A stretch of 64,000 bases of DNA from Eustoma russellianum (Eukaryota > Streptophyta > Magnoliopsida > Gentianales > Gentianaceae): the NCBI GenBank assembly GCA_036186865.1, contig AP025042.1, positions 30,997,727 through 31,061,726 of the forward strand, in the 5' to 3' direction. Both the position numbers and the translations under genes were made by a program. Shown one piece after another: positions 43,604 through 54,199 of this stretch. Under the pieces are notes generated by a model. That model ran no database searches. It was not told where the DNA came from and saw nothing but the letters and a program-made list of their open reading frames with translations. Every line of letters starts with the position of its first letter. Position 1 is the first letter of the stretch.

Positions 43604-43875
43604 GATAATACTGCATATATCAGATCGCGAAACGATCCGGCCCCTTCCCAGATGCAAACGGGATAGGATCCCCTCACCGCATCCTCCTCACCGCGTGCGT
43701 GACCGCATGACACGTGGCAGCAAGGGGGGGTGGTGAGGCTGGATGAAGGTAACCTGCATCCAGCCTCACCATCCCCTACTGCTGCCACGTATCGCGTCCT
43801 CAGCCACGCGGTGACTCACCTCGCGGTGAGGAGATCTCATCCCGATACAAACGCGAGAGTCTAGTGCACCGGAAA
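43604..43875 (+). mobile_element. SINE 3' region split by a MITE
   Basis: The left part (43604-43659) reads GATAATACTGCATATATCAG .. GATCCGGCCCCTTCCCAGAT. The right part (43853-43875) reads GCGAGAGTCTAGTGCACCGG. Together they are the conserved 3' region of the same tRNA-derived SINE type as 37316-37455. The MITE at 43660-43843 and its target duplication sit between them. Confidence 0.7.
43660..43843. mobile_element. Foldback MITE copy 2 (184 bp)
   Basis: It has GGGATAGGATC..GATCTCATCCC ends, a CACGTGGCAG arm (43711-43720) mirrored by CTGCCACGT (43792-43800), and inner arms GGTGAGGCTGGATG and CATCCAGCCTCACC around an 11-base loop. Flanking nine-mers are GATGCAAAC (43651-43659) and GATACAAAC (43844-43852), 8 of 9 identical. 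Confidence 0.88.
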
Positions 43876-44273
43876 CGTCTCTAGTAGTTCATTAAGTTAT
43901 CATGCTGCTTCTCGAGTATAGATAATTCTCCATGAATGCTATCAGCATTTTAGAGAAACTATAGCCTTCAGGCTTCATGCAGAAAACTTGGATCTGCTCA
44001 GTATCCATTTTTTCCAGTCCCTAATATTTGAGATTTTAAAGCGAAGGGTAACTTACTTGACTTGTGCAACCTTATGCACTCCATCATGTTTCACGTAACA
44101 TGTTTCATGAACCTGCGGAAAGCGTGACTATATATGCATGCTAAGCATGCGGACCAGGATGTAGTTTGATTTAGCCATTGAACGTCCTGCATTGCACCAT
44201 CTGAGCTTGCCACCACTTTAAGAAGCTTAAGACCGTACTCAAGCGCTTAAACTTCTGTAAAATAATTTACTTA
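43876..44273. other. Unassigned flank left of copia H
   Basis: No coding region or repeat match was found. A near-palindrome GCATGCTAAGCATGC occurs at about 44136-44150. It may be host intergenic or intron DNA. Confidence 0.4.
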
Positions 44274-44777
44274 TGTCGAGATTGAACGAATTAAACTTCT
44301 ATTCAAGTTAAGAATAATTACAAAGCTGTGTTCTTTTTATAGGGATGGAAATCTACTCCTAACAGCTATTTTTTTGACTTGAATATCGGTCACTGTCAGT
44401 CACTGCCAATTACAACGGCTGTGGTAGCAGTTAGTTACCAATGCAGCTCTCCTATATACAGTAAAAATGCAATATTTACATGCCTAAGTATAAGAGCTCA
44501 GCATGTTGTGTTGCTGCCTTGATTGTGCTTCACCTTGTCATCTCAGCTCAGCACTTTCTTTACTTCAGCATATTTGGTCTTCTTTAGCTCATTTCATCCT
44601 CCTCATCTTTATCACCTCAGTCCATCTTTCTTGTTCAGATCAGCTCGGCTGACTGATTTCGTTCCTCAGCATCATTCAGGTCTTCATCCAGGTTGGCCTA
44701 GTTTAGCTTGGCACTCCTCATCCAGATCTGTCTTCTTCAGTTCAGCTCGGCATATCTCAGATGAATTTATTTCTACA
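44274..44777 (-). repeat. 3' LTR of copia H
   Basis: It is collinear with 49235-49723. Both are full of AGCTCAGC/AGCTCGGC words (for example GCTCGGCTGACTGA at about 44645 and 49593) and carry GCAATATTTACATGCC. Confidence 0.9.
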
Positions 44778-44812
44778 CTCACCCTCAAGCTTAGTTGTAT
44801 ATATGCATACAA

Positions 44813-45440
44813 TTAATCTTGGACATTAAGTATTGAAAAAACTTTTGTTGAGGCTGGTTTGATTAAGATATCTGCTATCTGATTTTTTGTGGGAATGTAT
44901 TGTATGCTGATCTCATTTCCTTTAATTTTTTCACGGATGAAATGTGTATCTATTTTTACATGCTTTGACTTATCATGCTGGACTGGATTTTCTGCCATAC
45001 TTATAGCAGAGACACTATCGCAAAATATTTGTATAGGTAGCCTTGCTTGAATGCAAAGATCTTCCAAAATTCTTCTAATCCATATGCCTTTGCAGATTCT
45101 CAGTGCAAGTGCCCTCAGCTCTGCCTCTGCACTGCTTCCTGAAACTACTAATTGTTTCTTGCTCCGCCAAGTAACCAGGTTGCCTCATAGGAATGTTCCA
45201 TAACCAGTTGTTGATCTCAGATTGGCTTTGCATCCTTCCCAATCTGCGTCTGTGTAAATCTGGATGCCTCGATTTAAGCTTTTCTTGAAGAATAGTCCTT
45301 GCTCTGGTGCATTTTTTAGATGCCTAAGAATTCTAAGAGTAGCTTGAAAATGTTCATTTGTAGGATAGTGCATAAACTGTGATACATAACTCACTGCGTA
45401 GCAAATATCAAGCCTAGTATGAGACAAATAAATTGTTTTC
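44813..45440 (-). pseudogene. Copia H RNase H
   Basis: The minus-strand ORF at 45427-45185 has SHTRLDICYAVSYVSQFMHY and IQIYTDADWEGCKANLRSTT. The ORF at 45067-44813 has LPIQIFCDSVSAISMAENPV, KHVKIDTHFIREKIKGNEIS and TKNQIADILIKPAS. Between them (about 45170-45070), in another frame, is VTWRSKKQLVVSGSSAEAEL. The catalytic acids are mostly present; a stop and shift at 45185-45180 breaks the domain. Confidence 0.88.
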
Positions 45441-46355
45441 CAACCAATTTTTGATATCCTAGTTTATTTGTAGGAGTGTTATCCCATTGATCTCTGGGCT
45501 TGTATCCCGACTCAACCGGGGTGCTAGCTGGTTTGCATCTGAGCAGGCCAGTTTCTTTGAGAATGTACAGTATGTATTTTCTTTGTCATATATATAGTCC
45601 ATCTTTGTTTCTTACAATTTCCATTCTAATGAAATATCTTAATTTTCCTAGATCCTTTATTTCAAATTGTTGTGATAGTTTATTCTTGATATTTTCTATG
45701 CCCTGTTTATCTCCTCCAGTTAGTATAATATCGTCTACATAAACAATAAAGACAGTCAGCTTCCCCTGAGCTGAACTTCGGGTGAATACAGTATGATCAC
45801 TATGTTTCTAATTAAATCCCAGCTCAGTCACTGTTTGGGTGAATGTTTTAAATTATGCCCGAGATGACTGTTTTAGCCTACAGAGGGACTTCTTCAGTTT
45901 ACAGACCTGATCTCTATTAGTTTTAATGTTAGACCTGGTGATATAGTCATATAGACCTCTTCAGTCAGGTCTCCATTTAAAAAGATGTTCTTTGCATCCA
46001 TTTGATGCAGTTCCCAGTCAAGGTTAATTGCAATAGAAAAAATCACTCTTATATTATTTAGTTTAGCTACTGGCACAAAGGTTTCTAAGTAATATATTTC
46101 ATAGGTATGAGTGAATCCCTCAACTACTAATCGGGTCTTATATTTATTCACTGTGTCATCATTGTTATATTTAGTAGTGAATATCCATCTACATCCTATT
46201 GGTCGTATCTTAGCCGAGCTGGGAGTAAGTTTCCAGGTGTTATTTTTTGCTAAGACATTCATTTTTTCATGCACAGTTTGTTTCCATTCAGGTCGGCTAA
46301 ATGTTTCTTCTATATCTTTAGGGATAATGTTATCATTGAGTGAGCACACAAACAT
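45441..46355 (-). pseudogene. Copia H reverse transcriptase
   Basis: The minus-strand ORF at 46355-45894 carries RPEWKQTVHEKMNVLAKNNT, PIGCRWIFTTKYNNDDTVNK, YKTRLVVEGFTHTYEIYY and LHQMDAKNIFLNGDLTEE. The next frame (45890-45500) has the intact YVDD box (45730-45741, within FIVYVDDIILTGG) and the connection region. A shift occurs at about 45895. The RT would copy element RNA to DNA; the shift and the stops near 45850-45800 disable it. Confidence 0.88.
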
Positions 46356-46639
46356 TCTAAAGTTTGGATTTAATTTATTATATGATATGTATTCTTCTAT
46401 GGGATACTTAGTGCAGGTCGGATTTCTAGTGCATTCATGAATTCTTTTTCTTAGTGCAATTGGTCAATCATCAATTTGAGTCATATGATCATAATCTGTG
46501 TTTTCTTCTACCTCAGTCAGAGGTGCTTGGTCAGATAGGTTGATCATTGTAACTTAGATTTTTCTGATCATTTAACATGATTGTAGAGTTGATCTTAGGT
46601 TGTGTTTCAGTAGTTTCGAGCTGAGGTGCCTCACAGCTT

Positions 46640-47620
46640 AGCTGTTATGCGCAGCTCGACTGAGCAGATGAGCTCAATATATTTGGCATTAGGAAACTCT
46701 GTTCATTATTATTTCCCCTTAATTCTACAGTTTCTTCTTTAGATCTATAATATGCAAGTTTTTCATTGAATGTAACATCTAATGTTATATACATTCTCCT
46801 ATTGGCTGGACAGTAGCACTTATATCCTTTCTGTGAATTAGCGTATCCTAGAACAATACATTTAACTGACCTAGGATCCAGGTTACTCCTCTGGCCGGGT
46901 TGAACATGCACATATGATGTGCATCCAAACAGTTTAGGTGTCAGTACTGTAAGTAGATTAGTAAAGGGGTAATGAGTAATAAGTATTTCCCTAGGTGTTC
47001 TGAATGACAAAGTTCTAGATGACATTCTGTTTATTAAGTAGGTGGTCGTAAGAAGAGTCTTACCCCAGTACTGTTTGGGTACCTTCATTTTAAGCATAAT
47101 TGATCTAGTTACTTCAAGAAGATGTCTGTTCTTCCTTCCAGCAACACCATTTGTTGAGGTGTATAGGTACATGAGGTTTGATGATGTATGTCATTTTCAA
47201 TCATAAAATCTTGAACTGTTTTATCTAAATATTCAGCTCCATTATCTGACCTCAAAGTTTTAATGGTGCCACCGAACTGATTTTTAATGAATGAATGTAT
47301 CTTATAACTTTTTGTCCTACATAACTTTTATTTTTTAATAAGTAGACCTAAGTTACTCTTGTGTGATCATCTACAAATATTATAAACCATTTAACACTAT
47401 TAATGTTGGCTATTCTAGATGGACCCCATATGTCAGAGTGGACTAGATTAAATGGCGTTGATGCCTTATATTCTTTGGCAGGGTAATTATGTTTAGTATG
47501 TTTGGCTAATTGGCAAGTTTCACAATTAAGTTTTTCAACATCAGCTAATCTGAATAATCTTGGCATTAATCGTTTAAGATATACAAAATTGGGATGACCT
47601 AGCCTGTCATGCCACAACAA
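46640..47620 (-). pseudogene. Copia H integrase
   Basis: The ORF at 47620-47348 has the zinc-finger region WHDRLGHPNFVYLKRLM and CETCQLAKHTKHNY, then FNLVHSDIWGPSRIANI (first catalytic D) and FIIFVDDHTRVT. Frame breaks follow (47345-47175; the segment with the second catalytic D reads TLRSDNGAEYLD at about 47260-47225). The ORF at 47172-46645 has NGVAGRKNRHLLEVTRSIML, in which the catalytic glutamate position of ERKNRHL is glycine, then LFGCTSYVHVQPGQRSNLDP. This is a clear loss of a catalytic residue. Confidence 0.85.
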
Positions 47621-47728
47621 AATCTCCTATATACATGGATTTCTATGGTGCACAATACTAGAGTCTTGGTCACTTGACAGCTCGGCTGTGCTGACCGAAG
47701 CTTTGTTTTCTGACTCTAGTAAGTAAAG

Positions 47729-49156
47729 TCATGCTATATTCTTAGCACTGCCAATCATTCCCTTCCATTTGTTTTCCTCAAAACAACATTCTGTGGATAA
47801 GAAGCAGGCTAAGCAGTTATTATCCCTAGTGAGTTTTCCAATAGACAATAGATTGAAACTTAGCCTAGGGACGTGAAGGACACCTTTAAGGGTGATCTTA
47901 CTATTAATCATAGAAGAGCATATTCCAATTACTTCTAGAGTAATTCGTTTAGCAATTTTTACCTTCTTTGATACATAAAGTAAAGTATATGAGTTTAGAA
48001 TGGTACTGTTATTCCTCATGTGATCTGTAGCCCCTAAGTAAACTATCCATGAGCTTCTGGAGCTGGGCTGGACGTAGCCTGCCATGGTTGCCTGATGTAG
48101 GTCAGCTCGGCCACCTTGTTTGTTCAACAACTGAAACAGGGCGACAATCTATTCTTTAGTGATGACCTCAACATCAGGTGTGCTACTTACCAGCTGAGCA
48201 ACACTGTGTCCAGCACCAACTGGTTTTTGTGATGGCCTTCACAAAGCACTGCTAGTCTTCAGAGGTGGTTTTCCTTCTTAGACCAGCTTTTGTTGAAGTT
48301 TCCAACAGTCATCGACTGTATGGCCTTCCTTCTTGTAGTACTTACAGATTTTACCTCCAGAAGAGGCAACGTGTTTCTTAACAGGCAGTCTAGATGCTTC
48401 TGCTGGCTTTTTAGAATGGAGAGTAGAGGATCTACAGTAGCAGATCCTCCCATCATGGCCTTCTTCCGGCTTTCTTCGTGTTTAATTTCAGTAAAGGCAG
48501 CCTTCAAGGATGGTAGTGGTTTTTTACTTAGAATTTGACTGCGTGTAGTGTCGAATTCTGGGTTTAATCTAGTCAGGAAACGGAAGACCCGCTTCCTTTC
48601 TGTGATCTCTTTGTAAAGTGCAGCATTAGTGATGCCAGACCACTAATGTGCTTCAAAAGTATCAATTTTCTGCCACACTCTGGTGAGTGGTGTGTAGTAT
48701 TTATGGACAACAAGATTTTCCTGTTTCAGCTCATGAATATGAGCTTCAACTTTGTATAAATTCTGAGATGTTATCCTGTTTGGAATACATATCTTTGACT
48801 GCAGCCCAGATTTCTGATGCAATAGTGTACATTATAAAATCATCAGCAATGTCTGGCTGCATAGAACATATCATCCAAGACATTATCATACTATTTTCTG
48901 ACTTCCACAGGCGGAAGTTTGCATCAGTTTCAGATGAGACAGGGATTGTCCCATATAAATATTCTTTCTTGCCTTTACCGGTGATGTACGTTTCTACCTC
49001 TCGAGACCATGAGAGGTAATTGTCTCCGTTTAGTTTATGACTGGTAATGGATATGGAGGAATCATCAGTGAGTTGAGGACCGCGCACCACTCATGATGAT
49101 TGTTCAGAAGTAGAAATGGCTTCAGTACATTTAGCAGGGCTGGAAAGAGTAGACAT
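47729..49156 (-). pseudogene. Copia H gag and protease
   Basis: The gag ATG is at 49154-49156 (minus, MSTLSSPAKCTEAISTSE), with a stop at 49091-49093 before VVRGPQLTDDSSISITSHKL. The core WKSENSMIMSWMICSMQPDI and EIWAAVKDMYSKQDN lies in ORF 49090-48746. Later gag parts and the zinc-knuckle relic (about 48350-48300) are in other frames. The protease ORF 48130-47729 has SWIVYLGATDHM, with the active-site DSG changed to YLG, and LHVPRLSFNLLSIGKLTRD. The start was chosen because it follows the primer site by about 65 bases. Confidence 0.85.
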
Positions 49157-49223
49157 TTTGAAGAAAGAATTTAATCGCAGAAAACAGAGTATGGTTTTGT
49201 AGGTATATTTCAAATTAGAGGAT

Positions 49224-49234
49224 CTCTGATACCA
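49224..49234 (-). promoter_or_regulatory. Primer binding site of copia H
   Basis: In minus-strand sense TGGTATCAGAG follows the 5' LTR end (…CA) without a gap; it is complementary to initiator tRNA-Met. Confidence 0.9.
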
Positions 49235-49723
49235 TGTCGAGATTGAAGGATTTAAATTTCCATTAAAGTTGAATAATTTACAAAGTTGTGCCCCTTTTAT
49301 AGGAATGAAAATCTACTTCTAACGGCTACTTTATTTGACTTGAACAGCGGTCACTGCCAGTCACTATCAATTACAATGACTGTGGTAACGGCTAGTTACC
49401 AATGCAGCTCTGTATATACAGTAAAAATGCAATATTTACATGCCGAAGTATAGCAGCTCAGCCCGTTGCGTTGTTGTCTTGATTGTGCTTCACCTCATTA
49501 CCTCAGCTCAGCACTTTCTTTGCTTCAGTATATTTGTTCTTTAGCTCAGTTTGTCCTCCTCGCCTTTATCTTCCCAGTCCATGTTTGGGTCAGCTCGGCT
49601 GACTGACTTCGTTCCTCAGCATCATTCAGGTCTTTTTTCAGGTCGGCCTAGTTTAGCTCGGCACTCTTTATCCAAATCTGCCTCCTTCAGTTTAGGTATG
49701 CTTCAGCAGCACTTATTTCCACA
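49235..49723 (-). repeat. 5' LTR of copia H
   Basis: On the plus strand it runs TGTCGAGATTGAAGG to TTATTTCCACA and matches 44274-44777. Confidence 0.9.
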
Positions 49724-49915
49724 GCCCTAAGCCTCACCACCATATCTAGTAGATAGAATCTTATCACAAACCAATCTATTATGAAGTCCTTTTATAGTAT
49801 AAAAAGGCTTACTTTTGTTTAAAAATATATCGCAGGAGCGATATTTGTTTAAAGAAAACTCATTATTTTGTAGCTTATGAAAACCTTGAGAAGGATAAGT
49901 GTAAAAGAGTGCCTC
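49724..49915. other. Unassigned flank right of copia H
   Basis: No gene or known repeat was found. It lies between the copia H LTR and MITE copy 3. Confidence 0.4.
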
Positions 49916-49924
49916 GTTGATGCA

Positions 49925-50107
49925 GGATAGGATCCACTCACGCATTCTTCCTCACTCCACGCATCACTGCACGACATGTGGCAGCAATGGGAGATGGTGA
50001 GGTTAGATAAGGGTCACCCGCATCTAGCCTCACCATCCCACCCTGGTGCCACGTGTCGAATGGTCATGAGCGGGGTGATGAGATTGAGGGCAGGTGATCC
50101 CATCCCC
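49925..50107. mobile_element. Foldback MITE copy 3 (183 bp)
   Basis: It has the ends GGATAGGATCC and GATCCCATCCCC, arms GACATGTGGCAG (about 49972-49983) and GGTGCCACGTGTC (about 50045-50057), and inner arms GGTGAGG and GCCTCACC. Flanking nine-mers are GTTGATGCA (49916-49924) and GTTGATACT (50108-50116), 7 of 9 identical. Confidence 0.82.
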
Positions 50108-50284
50108 GTTGATACTTCTACACCAACTTTAAAATTGCAATTTAACTGTGAATTTGTTGAAACATGGACTTACATAAGGTGAGACTCATATCCCCACAAA
50201 ACCTTAAGGTAATGGGTGTTGCCACCTCGTTCTCGTATAACCTATATATTTTTTCTCAAAGAGGCGATGTGGAGAACACATATA
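50108..50284. other. Unassigned segment left of the CACTA element
   Basis: No gene or repeat was recognised. The exact left end of the CACTA element could not be placed; its AGCGACG repeats begin at about 50298. Confidence 0.3.
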
Positions 50285-50297
50285 TTTAGGTAACTTT

Positions 50298-50620
50298 AGC
50301 GACGCCATAGCGACGAACTTGCGACGAATGTTTCGACCGTTAACCAAGATGGGAATATGTGCGGGTGTGACGCTTCGTGCAAATTAGTGACGACGAATTA
50401 GCGACGTAATATGTGCGGGCGTGATGGTTCATTCGAATTAGCGGCGGATTAGCGACGTAAATTCATCGTACGTTGTAACCGTTGGGAAGTGTGCAGACAC
50501 TACAGAATAGCGACGCCTTAGTGACGCCATAGCGACGAAACGTGTCAAATGGTCTGAAGAGACGTCGTGCATCGCTAGTGCGTCGGTAAAGCGTCGCTAA
50601 CTTCAAACGCCATATTCAGC
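50298..50620. repeat. CACTA subterminal repeat array, outer
   Basis: At least seven GCGACG cores occur (for example AGCGACGCC at 50298, AGCGACGAA at 50309, AGCGACGTAA twice, AGCGACGCC near 50509), with GTGACG variants and one reversed CGTCGC near 50590. The region from about 50450 is repeated in diverged form at 51330-51560. Confidence 0.8.
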
Positions 50621-50878
50621 GGGTTACCAGGTTCTCGTTGTTGTATTAAGTTTCGTCGTTATGTAGTCGTTGTTTAGTCGGTGAATTAGTCGTCTCAAAT
50701 TTTTTTGAACCATATTTTGTCTGTATTTTAGCGTCGTCAAGATTCGTAAGGGATTAAACACATGTTTAAATTAAGAAAACGAAAGCGATGATTGGAAAAA
50801 AAAAACTTTATTAAGATATAATTATAAATTACAAAATACATAAGAAAAAAATCTAAAAGAATAGCGGAGAGGAGCCGT

Positions 50879-51244
50879 TCACTGTTCGTCATCCGAACAG
50901 AGAGTAGCAACACTCTCCGCGCACGCCTTCAGGAGGCGTCTCAGCTGTGCAGCTTTGGATTTGATCCGCATCTGCCTTGTGTCCAGGTACTAGAGACGCT
51001 CATCCTGGTACATAATATGCGCCCTCAGATCATCCACTGTTTTCCACAGCTTTTGTATTTCTATACTGGGATCGCCAATTTGGCGATCCCGACGTGGCCC
51101 AAAAAGAGTGGGTTCAGAGGACTCAGCCTGTGGGTGTGATTCGTGTGGTGGAGGAACCGCTGCCGCAGGTGTGGGTTGTTGAATGGGCCGTCCAGTGTAT
51201 GAACGTCCACTACCATGTCGTGCTTGTGCTCTAGTACGAACCAT
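50879..51244 (-). CDS. Hypothetical CACTA-associated protein, divergent to the transposase
   Basis: The minus-strand ATG at 51242-51244 starts MVRTRAQARHGSGRSYTGRP. The first frame gives 84 residues and stops with TAG at 50990-50992. The same frame then reads on as YLDTRQMRIKSKAAQLRRLL to a second stop at 50879-50881 (about 121 residues with readthrough). The N-terminus is basic and proline-rich, with a likely coiled coil after (PSIEIQKLWKTVDDLRAHIM). A possible AATAAA signal in minus sense lies near 50812. I do not recognise the family; a second, TNPA-like or accessory CACTA protein is possible. It points away from the transposase, with repeat-rich sequence between them. Confidence 0.5.
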
Positions 51245-51329
51245 ATTTGTCTCTTTTTATACGATTAGAAAGGATATTTTGTTTTGTATATAGAAGTGGT
51301 CATGGTAGGATGCTGTTTTATAGGGGAAT

Positions 51330-51770
51330 TCAGGGACGACTTAGCGACGTAAATGCATTGTAAGTTGTAACAGTCGGGCACTGTGCAAACACTGCTGCAT
51401 AGCGACGCCTTAGCGACGCACACAGCGACGAACACGTCGATTGGTGTGTGCGGACAATGCCGTTGGGACTGTGTAGAGACGAATTAGCGACGATTACAGT
51501 GACGAAACACATCGTATGGTGTGAAGATACGTCGTGCGTCGCTATTTCGTCGGTAAATCGTCAGTAAGAAATGAATGCAGACATTAATAAACGCACAACA
51601 TACGACGTGTTTCGTCGCTTGGTGTCGCTATTTCGTCGGTATTTGTGTTTGTTTGTTTCTGGGATTTGTGTTACTTGGTCGTCGCTATTTCGTCGGTATT
51701 TGTGTTCGTTTGTCTCCGGGATTTGTGTTTCTTGGGCGTCGCTATTCCGTCGCTAATACGGCGGTAATAT
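51330..51770. repeat. CACTA subterminal-type repeats between the divergent genes
   Basis: AGCGACG units run in plus sense at 51335-51495 and then switch to CGTCGCTA/TCGTCGG units (about 51530-51765), including repeated GTCGCTATTTCGTCGG-TATTTGTGTT blocks (51625 and 51681). The region would act as a shared upstream region for both genes. Confidence 0.8.
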
Positions 51771-51962
51771 TGCAGGCGCAGACTGAGAACCATAAAACCA
51801 TCTTTCTTCTTCCACTCTTCTCCCATTCTTCTCTCATTTCAAACACATATATTATCACTTTTCAACGAAAATATAGAAGGAGGATATCTTATTGTGTGGG
51901 ATTTTGAGGTTTTCCACACCGAGAAAAGATAGCTGCTGTTATTTTGACGGTATAGCGAGAAA

Positions 51963-54180
51963 ATGGATCCGACGAGGAGCGATAGAAAGTGGATGTACGA
52001 GAGAGTAAACAACGGGGAGTGGAGTTTTAGATTTGTTGAAGGTCTCGAAGAATTTGTGGATTTTGCGACGAGTAATGAAAGTGGAACGCAGATTAGATGT
52101 CCATGTAAGAAATGCAGGAACCGTAAATATATGAATCCCGGTGACGTGAGAGTTCACTTATTAAAACAAGGTTTCATGCACAATTACCATACATGGTACT
52201 GCCACGACGAATATGAGGGGGCGTCTACATCTGCAACTGTACACGTCGAAATGGGACCCGATCAGGTTGATGTCAAAGAAATAGGCGAGGGATCTCACAA
52301 CCCATACGTGCAGATGATGCAAGACGCAGCCGGCGGCGCATTTACGGGAGAGCAGTACTTACAGATGCAGGATCCGGATGAACAGCCGCGTATATTCGTG
52401 GAGGAAGATCCGAACCCTCAGGCGAGACAGTTTTTTGAGATGCTGAACGCCGCCAACATGCCGCTGTATCCCGGTTGCGGTAGTCACACACAGATGTCCA
52501 TGATCGGTTGGATGACGAGCATGAAGACGGAGCACCGCATGACGCAGAGATTATACGATGGGATGTGTCAGTTGATGAGGGAAGCTCTTCCCGAAAGGAA
52601 AACGATGGTCGACAGTTTTTATCGACGAAGAAACAGCTGCAGGCATTGGGACTGCCGGTTCAGAAGAACGATTGTTGTTCAGAGGGGTGCATAATATATT
52701 GGGGCATCAACGAGGATAAAGACAAGTGCAAGGTCTGTGGGACACGCAGGTGGAGAACGAACAAAAGAAACCGGAACGTGCCAAGAAAGCAATTCTACTA
52801 TTTACCTCTCGCCCCTAGACTGCAGAGGCTCTACGCATCCGGTGCCATAGCTAGCTAGATGAGGTGGCACGTGGAGCACTACACAAAAGACGGTGAGATG
52901 TGTCATCCATCAGACAGCGAAGCTTGGAGGACGTTTGATGCGACACATCCGGGTTTTTCGTCGGAGACAAGAAACGTTAGGTTGGGGTTATGCACCGACG
53001 GGTTCGACCCGTTCGGACATTTGGGAGAGCAGTATTCGTCGTGGCCTGTCATCATGACGCCGTACAATCTACCACCTTGGATGTGCATGAAGAATCCTTA
53101 CATGTTCTTGACTGTGATCGCAGCAGGACCTAGGAATCCAAAACAGAAGATCGACCTATACCTGCAGCCATTGATACAGGAGCTGAAGTGGTTGTGGGAG
53201 TTTGGCGTGGAGACGTTCGATGTATCGACCAAACAAAACTTCCAGCTACGCGTTGCGCTGATGTGGACGATCAGCGACTTCCCGGCTTATTCTATGTTGT
53301 CGGGGTGGAGCACATCGGGGAAATACGCTTGCCCTTGCTGCATGACGCAAGCGAAGACGATGTCCTTGAAACATGGACGTAAGATTTGCTGGTTCGATAG
53401 CCATAGGAAGTTCCTGCCCAGACGTCATTTGTACAGAAAGAACATGACGGCGTTCATGCCTGGCATCGTCGAGAAGGACACGAAGCCCGAGCTTCTCACG
53501 GGTGCGGAGGTATTGGAGGAGATAGACAATTGTGGATTCGTGGGGGTCGCTGATGATCCGGACGGCAGCCACAACGCATACCTGGCCCGTTACTGTATCG
53601 GGTGGAAGAAGAGAAGCATATTCTAGGAGCTTCTGTATTGGAAGAGCAATATGATCCGACACAACTTGGATGTCATGCACATTGAGAAGAACGTGTTTGA
53701 CAACATTTTTAATATGGTGCTGAATGTGCCTGGAAAAACGAAAGACAATTTGAAGGCCCAACTTGATATGCGCGACCTCAATATGCGACCGGAGCTGCAT
53801 CCCGTTGGCACATCCTACATGTCGAAGTCCTCTTACACGCTGAATGCGGAGCAGGTCAGTGCTTTGTTAGCATGGCTGGGGACTGCTAGATTTCCTAACG
53901 GCCATGTTTCGAACCTGTCAAAGAACATCGATGTGAATAAACACGGTTTGCACGGGATGAAGAGCCACGACTGTCATGTGTTCATGCAACGGTTGATGCC
54001 CATTGCATTCCGCGAGCTGCTTCCAACCAATATATGGGAAGCACTTACCGAGATGAGTCTGTTCTTCAGATGTCTTACATCTACGAGACTCAGGGCGGAT
54101 GATATGTCAAGGTTGGAGGGCGAAATCCCAGTAATCATATGCAAGCTGGAAATCCCAGTACTCTTATTTATTACTTGACG
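51963..54180 (+). pseudogene. CACTA transposase (TNPD-like), first part
   Basis: The ATG at 51963 opens MDPTRSDRKWMYERVNNGEW, the N-terminal transposase-associated domain with CPCKKCRNRKY (about residues 45-55) and HLLKQGFMHNYHTWYCHDE. A frameshift near 52617-52625 (a T run) moves into the frame holding a CX3C..CKVCG zinc-like motif and the Transposase_21 domain: MTPYNLPPWMCMKNPYMFLT, FPAYSMLSGWSTSGKYACPC and HNLDVMHIEKNVFDNIFNMV. In-frame stops lie at 52856-52858 and 53624-53626. DUF4218 begins at about 53930 (SKNIDVNKHGLHGMKSHDCH, MQRLMPIAFRELLP). The transposase would bind and cut element ends in the nucleus; this copy is dead. Confidence 0.9.
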
Positions 54181-54199
54181 TTCTTATGTGTCTAAGCAC

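Larger units (their letters stand above)
44274..49723 (-). mobile_element. Copia element H (5.45 kb, minus strand)
   Basis: The LTRs are 44274-44777 (3') and 49235-49723 (5'), both TGTCGAGATTG to (C/T)ACA on the plus strand. The primer site CTCTGATACCA touches the 5' LTR. Domain order on the minus strand is gag, protease, integrase, RT, RNase H. The flanks (ACTTA left, GCCCT right) do not match, so no target duplication is visible. Gag begins ITSHKLNGDNYLSWSREVE, a different lineage from C/D and E/F. Confidence 0.88.

Noticed and set aside
43640..50107. MITE copies as parts of the neighbouring copia LTRs
   Set aside because: Each copy has its own flanking nine-mers and lies outside the LTR borders defined by TG..CA ends.
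53246..53800. Minus-strand ORF of 184 residues
   Set aside because: It lies antisense to the conserved Transposase_21 domain and shows no domain of its own.
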